From assembly GCA_014193395.1 (NCBI GenBank), contig BJHT01000043.1:1-33311 (forward strand): a stretch of 33,311 bases of DNA, in the 5' to 3' direction. The DNA comes from Verrucomicrobiota bacterium. GTDB lineage: Bacteria; Verrucomicrobiota; Verrucomicrobiia; Limisphaerales; BJHT01. Position numbers and translations under genes: made by a program. Of the stretch, positions 23,446-29,871 are shown piece by piece (the stretch's first letter is position 1; the number at the start of each line of letters is the position of its first letter). The notes beneath the pieces are model-generated. The model was not told the DNA's origin, did not search any database, and saw nothing but the letters and a program-made list of their open reading frames with translations.

Positions 23446-23547
23446 ATGCACACGGGAATTCCGGAAAAACTGCTGGGGATCGACAGGTTCCTGCCCGGCG
23501 TGGGGGTGTTGGAGAACGGCAAGAACACCTCGGAGGCCAACGAATGA
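23446..23547 (+). CDS. Possible 33-residue small ORF overlapping the UPF0158 start
   Basis: An ATG nine bases after the preceding stop opens a 33-codon frame (M-H-T-G-I-P-E-K-L-L-G-I-D-R-F-L-P-G-V-G-V-L-E-N-G-K-N-T, ending A-N-E). Its TGA overlaps the ATG of the UPF0158 gene (ATGA), the layout of translational coupling. The upstream aaggtgaag is a fair ribosome-binding sequence. It could be a real small protein or leader that feeds ribosomes to the next gene, or a chance frame; without comparison it cannot be settled. Confidence 0.4.
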   Translation: MHTGIPEKLLGIDRFLPGVGVLENGKNTSEANE

Positions 23548-24038
23548 AACCAACCAAACTCTCGGAGCTTATTGACGCGCTCGATTTCGATTCCTCCGAG
23601 CATACGCACTGGGTGGATCGCCAGAATGGGTGTGTCGTGATGCTGGACAACACCGTGCGCCGCGCGGTGGAGGAGGAGGACGAAGCGGTATTGAGCCGGC
23701 TGGCGGACTGGCAGAAGCCGGAGGTGGCGATTGCCCGGGCCATCGTGGACCAACGGGGCGGCCGGTTTGTGGTCGCGCCGGCCATGTTTGATTTTCACGA
23801 ATACGGGCACATGGCGCAGTTCATCCGGACGGTGGCGGACGTTGACGCTGCCGAGCAGCTACGGCGGGCGATCAAGGGCAAGGGCGCGTTCCGTCATTTC
23901 AAAAACACGGCTGCGCGACTGGGTGTGTTGCACGATTGGTTTCGTTTTCGGGACGACGCCATGAAGCGGTTCGTCGTGGCGTGGGCGGATGCGAAGGGCG
24001 TGCCGTACGAGGATAACTTGAAACCGCGGAAGGCGTGA
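23544..24038 (+). CDS. UPF0158 family protein
   Basis: The 164-residue product matches UPF0158: an N-terminal L-S-E-L-I-D-A-L-D-F, then a segment with H-W-V-D-R-Q-N-G-C-V-V-M-L, and the distinctive A-F-R-H-F-K-N-T-A-A-R-L-G-V-L-H-D-W-F-R-F-R-D-D-A pattern near the C-terminus, which defines the family. The function of the family is unknown; it is found widely in bacteria as a stand-alone cytoplasmic protein. The ATG at 23544 has a ggagg about ten bases upstream. It follows two smaller frames in what looks like one transcript. Confidence 0.85.
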   Translation: MKPTKLSELIDALDFDSSEHTHWVDRQNGCVVMLDNTVRRAVEEEDEAVLSRLADWQKPEVAIARAIVDQRGGRFVVAPAMFDFHEYGHMAQFIRTVADVDAAEQLRRAIKGKGAFRHFKNTAARLGVLHDWFRFRDDAMKRFVVAWADAKGVPYEDNLKPRKA

Positions 24039-24060
24039 GGGTGGTGGGCGCGGGCGGAGC

Positions 24061-24211
24061 GGAAGGGGAGCGCACGTGGCCCGCGTGCCGGTTTGGGCGG
24101 CCCGCCCAAACCATCGTTCCCTCCATCTGCCATCTTCCTCGGTGGGAAAAGGTTTGTGGGACGAAGTTTTCGGCGGGCCGCCGAAAACTGCACGCCAGCG
24201 GCGTGCGCTAC
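24061..24211. repeat. Dispersed palindromic element, copy 1
   Basis: About 150 bp built from hairpins: ggtttgggcgg-cccgcccaaacc (about 24090-24112), gttttcggcgg-gccgccgaaaac (about 24166-24188) and gcacgcc-agc-ggcgtgc (about 24190-24206). Its reverse complement matches 33155-33303 over the whole length, with nearly identical hairpins and a diverged middle. It ends 17 nt from the HNH gene's stop codon and fills the gap after UPF0158. Confidence 0.88.
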
Positions 24212-24227
24212 CCGTGACATCAAGGCA

Positions 24228-24644
24228 TCACTGGCCCGGCGGCGGATGTCGCAGGCGATGGGTTTCCTCCTCACGAATGGCCACGGCCAGCGGTCGGTTG
24301 AAGCAGAGGGCCGCCGCGGTGGCGCGTCCCGTTGCGGTAAGCGTCACCACTCGCGGGCCGGCCCAACAAAAGTGCGTCCGCCAGTCGTCGCGGCGCGGAT
24401 CGAACAGCGGCACCTCTCGCCCACTCGCCGGATCGACGACCGTTCGACGCGCGCCTTTGCGCAGGGAGCACGACACGCACGCCAGCGCCAGATTTTCCAA
24501 TTCGGTCGGCCCGTCCGCGGCGATGGGGATGATGTGATCGACGTGGAAGACCGCCTCCTGACCCGCTTGGGACAAACCACAATATTCGCAACGGTTCCCC
24601 GCCCGCTGAACAACCTCGCGCCGGACGTTGGCCGGGATGGTCAT
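24228..24644 (-). CDS. HNH endonuclease
   Basis: The 138-residue protein has a zinc-ribbon HNH core: A-G-N-R-C19-E-Y-C22-G-L, then F-H34-V-D36-H37-I-I-P, N51-L-A-L-A-C56-V-S-C59. The two C-x-x-C pairs would hold structural zinc; H37 and N51 belong to the nuclease site. The C-terminal tail (F-D-P-R-R-D-D-W-R-T-H-F) is typical of a subfamily in which this nuclease follows a small helical protein. ATG 24644 was preferred; a GTG at 24659 would add five residues and overlap the upstream gene by 11 nt. HNH domains occur in homing, restriction and anti-phage systems; the role here is unknown. Confidence 0.88.
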   Translation of the reverse strand: MTIPANVRREVVQRAGNRCEYCGLSQAGQEAVFHVDHIIPIAADGPTELENLALACVSCSLRKGARRTVVDPASGREVPLFDPRRDDWRTHFCWAGPRVVTLTATGRATAAALCFNRPLAVAIREEETHRLRHPPPGQ

Positions 24645-24648
24645 GCCC

Positions 24649-24867
24649 TCACGCGGCACCGCTCAAACGTTGTCCGCGCAATCGCAGTAGCGAAAGCAAG
24701 TCCGCCAGGTCCACCAAACCTTCCGCCTCGCTCCGTTCCGCGTCGGTCAGGGCCACGCCGCTTTCCTGCCGGTTCAACAGTTCGTGCAGGCGATGCTGAA
24801 CACCGGGCGGCAGTTGGCAGCGCGCCAGTTCATCCGGCACTTCAACTTCCATGTGGATGGCTTGCAT
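24649..24867 (-). CDS. Small helical partner of the HNH nuclease
   Basis: The 72-residue acidic protein (V-E-V-P-D-E-L-A-R, H-R-L-H-E-L-L-N-R-Q-E-S-G, L-T-D-A-E-R-S-E-A-E-G-L-V-D-L-A-D-L-L-S-L-L-R-L-R) is predicted to be all-helical and resembles the short antitoxin-like proteins that sit directly upstream of small HNH nucleases in several phyla. Its stop lies four bases before the ATG of the nuclease gene, so the pair is co-translated. A second in-frame ATG at 24852 is possible. Partner or immunity function is inference. Confidence 0.7.
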   Translation of the reverse strand: MQAIHMEVEVPDELARCQLPPGVQHRLHELLNRQESGVALTDAERSEAEGLVDLADLLSLLRLRGQRLSGAA

Positions 24868-24930
24868 GGCCCGAGCCTAGCGTGAGCTGGAGTGACGTCA
24901 ATCGCACCGGGCACCAGCCAGGCAGCGGGT

Positions 24931-26325
24931 TCAGTCCTCCGGCCGTTCGCCGGCCGGGGCCATTTTCACGAGCTTGGGATCGAACTGGCCGATCACTTCG
25001 ACGAGGTCGGTTTGCGCGGCCATGACGGTGTGGATGTCTTTGTAAACCATGGGCATTTCGTCGAGGCCGGCGGAGATGAGGTTCACGCCGCGGTCGTGCA
25101 GGAGGCGGCGGGCTTTGTCCCACGAGAGGGATTCGGTGGCGCGTTTGCGGCTCATCACGCGGCCCGCGCCGTGCGAGGCGGAGTGGAGGGATTCGGCGTT
25201 GCCTTTGCCGCGCACGACGAAACCGGGCGACGCCATCGAGCCGGGGATGATGCCGAGCACGCCGTCGCCGGCGGGCGTCGCGCCTTTGCGATGGACGATC
25301 ACGTCACGCGCAACGCCGTCGATGACGTGGCGTTCCTTCCACGCGAAGTTGTGGTGGTTTTCGAGGTCGAACAAAACGGTCGCGCCGAGATTGGCCGCGA
25401 GATGTTGATGGATGCAGGCGTGGTTGGCGGCGGCGTAGCGGCCCATCAATTCCATGGCGGCCCAGTATTCCTGGCCTTCCGCGGAATCAAGCGAGAGCCA
25501 CGCGAGGCGCTTCAATTCCTTGGGCAGATCGGGGAACTGGCTGATGGCGATTTTGCTGTAGTGATCGCACACGGCCGCGCCGGTGCCGCGGCTGCCGCTG
25601 TGCGAGAGGAGCGCGACGTATTCGCCGGGCGGCAGGGCGGCGAGCGGCTCGCGCAGCGTGAATACGCCGAACTCGACGAAGTGATTGCCGCTGCCGCTGG
25701 TGCCGAGCTGGGACCAGGCGCGGTCCTGGTTTTGTTTCGTGATCGGGCTGACGGACCAGTCGGCGTCGAGGACGTCGTGGGTGCGGCGGTCTTGGAATTT
25801 CGCGCCGACGCCGAAACGCGTCTCGGCCTCGATGGCGCGGGCGAGGCGGTCTTGTTTGCGCTCAAGGTCGCGCAGCGGGAGGTCGAGGACGGTCATTTTC
25901 ATCCGGCACGCGATGTCCACGCCGACGGCGTAGGGGATGACGGCATTTTCCGTGGCGAGCACGCCGCCGATGGGCAGGCCGTAGCCGACGTGGGCGTCGG
26001 GCATGAGCGCGCCGGCGACGGCCACGGGGAGCAGGCAGGCTTTCTCCATTTGCATGACGGCCTCGTGCTCGAGGCCCTCGCCCCACTGCCGGTATTTCAC
26101 GGGCGTGTCGCGGGGCGGGGGCGGGGCGGCGAGGAGCGTCTTGGCGAACGCGCCGCGCAAGGGGTCGTCGGCGAACGCGGCGGGGTTGGCGACGATGGCT
26201 TTGACTTCGGCTTCGAGCTGCGTTTTGTCGCCGCCGCCGAGGATGAATTTCGAGATGAAATCAATCGCGCGGCGGGTGCTCTCGCCGAGCGGGACGCCGA
26301 GGCGGAGGAGGTGTTGGGAGTTCAT
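24931..26325 (-). CDS. rtcB: RNA-splicing ligase RtcB
   Basis: The 464-residue protein joins RNA ends carrying 2',3'-cyclic phosphate or 3'-phosphate to 5'-hydroxyl, using GTP and manganese. Its active site is visible: M-P-D-A-H-V-G-Y-G-L-P-I-G-G-V and G-V-D-I-A-C-R near the N-terminal part, G-S-G-N-H-F, S-H-S-G-S-R-G, and the guanylylated histidine H385 in H-G-A-G-R-V-M-S-R. The C-terminal H-R-K-G-A-T-P and S-A-G-L-D-E-M-P loops are also conserved. ATG 26325 gives the usual N-terminus; the open frame continues upstream to 26424 through repeats. No archease or rtcA gene is next to it. Confidence 0.93.
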   Translation of the reverse strand: MNSQHLLRLGVPLGESTRRAIDFISKFILGGGDKTQLEAEVKAIVANPAAFADDPLRGAFAKTLLAAPPPPRDTPVKYRQWGEGLEHEAVMQMEKACLLPVAVAGALMPDAHVGYGLPIGGVLATENAVIPYAVGVDIACRMKMTVLDLPLRDLERKQDRLARAIEAETRFGVGAKFQDRRTHDVLDADWSVSPITKQNQDRAWSQLGTSGSGNHFVEFGVFTLREPLAALPPGEYVALLSHSGSRGTGAAVCDHYSKIAISQFPDLPKELKRLAWLSLDSAEGQEYWAAMELMGRYAAANHACIHQHLAANLGATVLFDLENHHNFAWKERHVIDGVARDVIVHRKGATPAGDGVLGIIPGSMASPGFVVRGKGNAESLHSASHGAGRVMSRKRATESLSWDKARRLLHDRGVNLISAGLDEMPMVYKDIHTVMAAQTDLVEVIGQFDPKLVKMAPAGERPED

Positions 26326-26405
26326 GGAAGAAAATGTTGGTGCCGCGATAATCTGCAAAACGGAGGGATGATGGCAGAAAAATATGGGGGCGGAAAAATG
26401 GACGG

Positions 26406-26444
26406 AAAAAAGCTCAAAGCTCAAAGTTCAAAGCTCAAGGGAAG
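26406..26444. repeat. aaagctcaaagctcaaggg repeat, copy 2
   Basis: This copy lies upstream of rtcB and pairs, inverted, with 26889-26912, flanking a 444-bp stretch. Its core differs by one base from the copy at 22626-22648. Confidence 0.75.
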
Positions 26445-26660
26445 GACCAAGCAGCAAGCACCAGGGGAGCGGTGGGGTTGTGGACTGGCGATTACTTTTC
26501 TGCACGGCGACGAGCGGTACGGGGCGCGCCATTTTTTCAGCAAGGTCTGATTCAACTTGGTGCTTGGGCCTCCAGAACAACAGAGCGCCGGACCTGTTCG
26601 CCGAGGCCGCAACGACTGATCCCGGCGTATGACGATTCTCTGCGGCAGCTTCCGCTCCGC

Positions 26661-26812
26661 TCTCATTAGCACCCGGTTTCAACCGGGTGTCGCCGGGCGC
26701 GGACGACCGAAAAACCGTTTTAACGGTTTCGCCCCCGACGCGGGAAAAACCGCTGAAGCGGTTGCGGGTCGTTCGCTCGCCTACACCCGGTTGAAACCGG
26801 GTGCTAATGAGA
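26661..26812. repeat. Nested palindromic doublet with a perfect 30-bp inverted repeat
   Basis: Arms 26661-26690 and 26783-26812 are exact reverse complements. Each arm itself contains a hairpin (cacccggtt...aaccgggtg). Inside lie two more: aaaccgtt-tt-aacggttt (26712-26729) and aaccgct-ga-agcggtt (26748-26763). The layout is four hairpins in a symmetric order, like a REP/BIME-type element. Confidence 0.92.
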
Positions 26813-26888
26813 GGAGAGGGCTGCACTAGCGCGCACGCCCCAGTTATTCTCCCGCCGTCAAAGGTCCGCCGTTCCGCCTGTTCAGGTG

Positions 26889-26912
26889 CTTCCCTTGAGC
26901 TTTGAGCTTTTT
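26889..26912. repeat. aaagctcaaagctcaaggg repeat, copy 3 (inverted)
   Basis: The reverse complement of this 24-mer reads aaaaagctcaaagctcaagg, ending gaag, identical to the core of the other copies. It lies 16 nt from the stop codon of the LptF/G gene. Confidence 0.75.
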
Positions 26913-26928
26913 CCCTCGCCTCCCTCGA

Positions 26929-28047
26929 TCACTGAATTCGTGTCGTCATTGCGATGCCGCCGAGGCCGAAGAGGAGGTTGGGGAGCCAGGCGGCGAGCCA
27001 GGGTGCCAGGCTGCCTTTGGTGCCGAGGGCGAGGCTGTATTTGGCGAGGACGAAGTAGGCGAAGCAGATGAAAATGCTCGCGGCCACGCCGACGAAGACG
27101 TTGCGCCGGCCCGGCAGCATCCCGAACGGAATGGCGATGAGCACGACGACCAGGCACGTCCACGGCGTGGCGATGCGGCCGTGTAACTGGGTGTTGATCA
27201 TCGCATAGACCTCGCCGTCGAGGGCGGGGTGGAGTTTCCGGTAGTTGAGGATTTCCTGGAGGCTGAAGTGGAGGCGTTTCACGGCGAGCACGTTGCTGAC
27301 GCTGCTGACCTTGATTTCGCTGAGGATTTGCTCGGGCGTTTCGCTGAACGCGGGGAAGGTCATCTGGTTGGTTTGAGTGCGCTCGGGCACTTCGGGATTC
27401 GTCGGGCGATAGACGAACAGGAGCACGTTTTGAAAGGTCCACACGCCGCCGAGCCGCCGTCCGTTGTCGGCGAAGAACTGGCGGCGGATGCCGTCGGGCG
27501 TGCGCCATTCCACGCTGGGCTTGTGCATGGTGTGCGTGGGGATGTGAAAGGCCTCGATGGTCCAGAAACGTTCGTCGCGCTCGTTGTGGAAGTTCAAGTT
27601 GCGCCGCCATTCGCGCTCGGCCTTCTCCTCGAGGCGGACGTGGCGGTTTAGAATGCGGTTGGCCGCCTCGCTGCCGTCGGGCGCCCAGAATTCGTTGAGT
27701 CCGAACAGCGCGAGGCTGGCGAAAACGCCGACTCCGAGATACGGCGCGCACATGCGCCAGAGGCCGACGCCCGCGGCGCGGATGGCGACCAACTCATGAT
27801 GGCGTGCGTGGTTGGAGAGCGCGTAGAGCAGCGCCAGCAACAGGGCGACGGGCAGCACCGTGACCATCAGTTCGGGCAGGCGGACGGCGTAATATTCCGC
27901 CACGTCGCGGGGGCCGAGGTGTTTGGATTGAAAAGTGTCGAGCGTGGTGAAGAGGTCGAAGGCGATCCAAAAAACGAGGAACCCGCCGAGACAATAAATC
28001 AGCGGGATCAACAATTCGCGGAGCAGATACCGATCGAGAAGACGCAT
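26929..28047 (-). CDS. LptF/LptG family lipopolysaccharide-export permease
   Basis: The 372-residue inner-membrane protein matches the LptF/LptG (YjgP/YjgQ) family that forms the LPS-export transporter with LptB. It begins R-L-L-D-R-Y-L-L-R-E-L-L-I-P-L-I, then three hydrophobic segments (about 14-35, 58-78, 98-118), a large periplasmic domain (about 120-285), and three more at the C-terminus (about 290-310, 315-337, 347-366). The N-terminal E-L-V-A-I-R-A-A-G-V-G-L-W-R motif is the coupling helix that contacts the ATPase. Which of LptF or LptG it is cannot be decided here; the partner gene is not in the window. It supports a Gram-negative envelope. Confidence 0.9.
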   Translation of the reverse strand: MRLLDRYLLRELLIPLIYCLGGFLVFWIAFDLFTTLDTFQSKHLGPRDVAEYYAVRLPELMVTVLPVALLLALLYALSNHARHHELVAIRAAGVGLWRMCAPYLGVGVFASLALFGLNEFWAPDGSEAANRILNRHVRLEEKAEREWRRNLNFHNERDERFWTIEAFHIPTHTMHKPSVEWRTPDGIRRQFFADNGRRLGGVWTFQNVLLFVYRPTNPEVPERTQTNQMTFPAFSETPEQILSEIKVSSVSNVLAVKRLHFSLQEILNYRKLHPALDGEVYAMINTQLHGRIATPWTCLVVVLIAIPFGMLPGRRNVFVGVAASIFICFAYFVLAKYSLALGTKGSLAPWLAAWLPNLLFGLGGIAMTTRIQ

Positions 28048-28080
28048 CCGGGCGCAGCGTACACGGCGCGCGGCGGAGGG

Positions 28081-28122
28081 GGAAGTTCAAGGTTCAAGGT
28101 TGGAAGTTCAAAGTTCAAAGTT
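28081..28122. repeat. agttcaaag direct repeats upstream of the LptF/G gene
   Basis: Five short units of the form aagttcaa or aggttcaa are strung together. They are related to the aaagctc repeats elsewhere but use tt where those use ct. Confidence 0.6.
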
Positions 28123-28242
28123 CGTGGCTCGACGCGCAGGGGAAACACCGAGGGTCTGGGACGGGGGTTTTACGGCGGGGGGGCGATCTCGCGAAGAATA
28201 TGCTGCGTGGGGGTGAGGGCGGCGGCGCGAATGGCGCGGAAC

Positions 28243-28382
28243 GGAGCCGCTCGTGGGAACGGCCGAGTTGGGCAGGGGAATTTGGGGCAGGGGAATGGAG
28301 GCAGAGGAATGGAGGCAGAGGAATAGGGAGGGGATAAGCGCGAGTTTTTTTGCTTCATTCCTTTTGCCTCCATTCCTTTGCC
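28243..28382. repeat. Purine-rich dispersed repeat, copy 2, with inverted partner
   Basis: Bases 28243-28298 match 29610-29665 with only four differences in 56, including the flank ggagccgctcgtg. Two ggaggcagaggaat units follow, and 28356-28382 (cattccttttgcctccattc, then ctttgcc) forms the inverted partner. The rest of 28391-28570, up to the HEPN gene, shows no gene. Confidence 0.82.
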
Positions 28383-28570
28383 AAATCGGATCACGACCGC
28401 GTTCCGAGGCGACCGCGGTTCGAGGCGTGTGGCACGGTCAGCGGATGACCATCCCCGGTGGCTCCGAGCGGGAGTGTCAAAAGTGAGGACTGACCCCTTC
28501 GACCGGTTGCCATGCCCGTGAAACGGGAAATCGCTATTCGCGCCGCGGTGAACGGGCTAAACTTTCCGGC

Positions 28571-28975
28571 ATGAGCAAAGAACGATTCGCCGAGCGGCAG
28601 GGCGACGTGCGGGACAGTGCCGCGCGGCTGGCGGAAGCGGTCGCGGAGCCGGAAAGCGAACTCGTCCGGGACGCCACGATCCAGCGCTTTGAATTCACGT
28701 TTGAGGTCGTGTGGAAGGCGTTGAAACTTTATCTCGAACGGCAGGGGCACGAGTGCGGCGGTCCTCGTCCCACGCTCAAGAAGGCGTTTGCGGAAAATCT
28801 CATTTCCAGTCCTGGGGAGGCCGATGTCTGGCTCCAGATGCTCGAAGACCGCCATCTTATCAGCCACGCTTACGATGAGGCGCTCGCCCGCCGGATTTAC
28901 CGGAATATCGTCGCCGATTACGCGCCGTTGCTGAGTGCGATGGCGGCGAGGATCCAAGCATTGAACTGGAATTGA
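28571..28975 (+). CDS. HEPN-type protein (HI0074/substrate-binding-like) of a HEPN/MNT pair
   Basis: The 134-residue helical protein matches the HI0074-type nucleotidyltransferase-partner family, within the HEPN superfamily. The characteristic R-x4-H motif is present as R94-H-L-I-S-H99-A-Y-D-E; it is the RNase site in toxic members. Upstream lie F-E-F-T-F-E-V-V-W-K-A-L-K and the L-K-K-A-F segment. In such pairs the HEPN protein is commonly the toxin and the MNT protein the antitoxin that adenylylates it. The nucleotidyltransferase gene begins four nt after this stop. Role in this species not shown. Confidence 0.88.
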   Translation: MSKERFAERQGDVRDSAARLAEAVAEPESELVRDATIQRFEFTFEVVWKALKLYLERQGHECGGPRPTLKKAFAENLISSPGEADVWLQMLEDRHLISHAYDEALARRIYRNIVADYAPLLSAMAARIQALNWN

Positions 28976-28979
28976 TCGC

Positions 28980-29297
28980 ATGAAGCCGCTCGCGCTCCGA
29001 GAGCAGGATTTGGCGGTGCTCCGCCGGACGTTTCAGCGTTTTCCGTGCGTGAGAGAAGTGCGTGTGTTCGGTTCGCGGGCGACTGGCGGCGCGGGCCGGG
29101 CGTCGGACATTGATCTCGCCATTTCCGCTCCCGACGCGACTGCGCACGAGTGGTTGGAACTGACGGAGGCATTGGAGGAAGCGCCCATTATCTACGAGGT
29201 GGATGTGGTACGCCCGGAGCGCACGCAGAATCCACGGTTGCTCGAGAAAATCGCGCGGGAGGGTGTGGCGATTTATTCGGAGACCATCGCCAGATGA
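28980..29297 (+). CDS. MNT-type nucleotidyltransferase (antitoxin of the HEPN pair)
   Basis: The 105-residue protein has a minimal nucleotidyltransferase core: V-F-G31-S32-R-A-T-G-G-A-G-R-A-S-D43-I-D45-L-A-I. G31/S32 hold the nucleotide and D43/D45 the metal. This is the MNT/MJ0435-like family, short and stand-alone. It follows the HEPN gene by four bases. Known pairs transfer AMP to the HEPN partner and block its RNase activity; that mode is inferred from family knowledge. Confidence 0.88.
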   Translation: MKPLALREQDLAVLRRTFQRFPCVREVRVFGSRATGGAGRASDIDLAISAPDATAHEWLELTEALEEAPIIYEVDVVRPERTQNPRLLEKIAREGVAIYSETIAR

Positions 29298-29413
29298 GTT
29301 TGGCGCCGGGCCAAGCCGCAACCAACGCGGCGGGCGTGGGGCGGCAAGGATGGCTGCAAGACTCTGACAGCCTCCGTTGTGAGTGTGCGATGCGCGTGCG
29401 TCCGCCCGTCTAT

Positions 29414-29509
29414 CTCTGCGTTCCTTCCGATCTCTGCGGTGTTTTCAGGAGACGCGCCGGTCGTGGGGGCGCGGAGTGGAACACCGCAGAGATCGGAAGG
29501 AACGCAGAG
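29414..29509. repeat. Inverted repeat of the ctctgcg...ggtgtt family, copy 2
   Basis: Arms 29414-29443 and 29480-29509 are perfect 30-bp reverse complements with a 36-nt spacer. The arms match those at 18543-18649 at most positions, while the spacers do not. Confidence 0.92.
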
Positions 29510-29609
29510 AGGGAAGGAGGTGGGGAGCGCCGGAAAACTCCAAAATCCTTGGAGCGGGGCGCGCTCCGGGCGTGGAGGGACAGGGGCGATTTGGTTGGCG
29601 GCGCGGGAT

Positions 29610-29670
29610 GGAGCCGCTCGTGAGCAGGGCCGAATTGGGCAGGGGAATTTGGGGCAGGGGAATGGGAGGA
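29610..29670. repeat. Purine-rich dispersed repeat, copy 3
   Basis: The first 56 bases match 28243-28298 with four differences, including the flank ggagccgctcgtg. The inverted partner seen near 28356 is missing here. Confidence 0.8.
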
Positions 29671-29775
29671 AACAAATTGGCGGCGGGCTGGGCGGCCATC
29701 CGGGCGACGGCAAAATGCTCGCGGCGCGTGAACCGGCCGGGAGTGCCGGCGCAGTAGCAAGGGCCGTGGAGGCGG

Positions 29776-29840
29776 GGTGGGGACAGCTTGTCCCCACAAG
29801 CTGTTCCCCACCGAGTTGGTGGCGACGAGCCGTCGCCACC
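29776..29840. repeat. Two adjacent hairpins after the RNase E/G gene
   Basis: Hairpin one pairs 29776-29791 with 29796-29812 (one bulged base; loop cccc). Hairpin two pairs 29818-29827 with 29831-29840 (ten perfect pairs; loop agc). They lie 31 nt past the stop codon of the RNase E/G gene, where they could end its transcript, though no T-run follows. Confidence 0.78.
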
Positions 29841-29871
29841 CCGTCCGCGCCGGAGCGCTGCGATTTGCGCG

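Larger units (their letters stand above)
26326..26928. other. 603-bp gap between rtcB and the lptF-type gene, made of repeats
   Basis: The gap holds the aaagctc repeat at 26406-26444, its inverted partner at 26889-26912, and between them a palindromic doublet at 26661-26812. Smaller motifs (caagcaccagg at 26453 and cttggtgcttgg near 26559) pair as a weaker inverted repeat. There is no gene-like frame; frames that run through are repeat-derived. Confidence 0.6.
29298..29871. other. 574-bp gap filled with palindromic elements
   Basis: After the nucleotidyltransferase gene, about 115 bp show nothing clear. Then follow the ctctgcg inverted repeat (29414-29509), the purine-rich repeat (29610-29670) and a pair of hairpins (29776-29840) just after the RNase gene's stop codon. 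No gene was found in this stretch. Confidence 0.6.

Noticed and set aside
24035..24217. A frame reading V-P-V-W-A-A-R-P-N and an equivalent one near 33279
   Set aside because: Both are translations of the same dispersed palindromic element in opposite orientations, not genes.
24892..26550. A 552-codon plus-strand frame antisense to rtcB
   Set aside because: Val/Gly/Ala/His-rich shadow frame with no domain; the minus strand clearly encodes RtcB.
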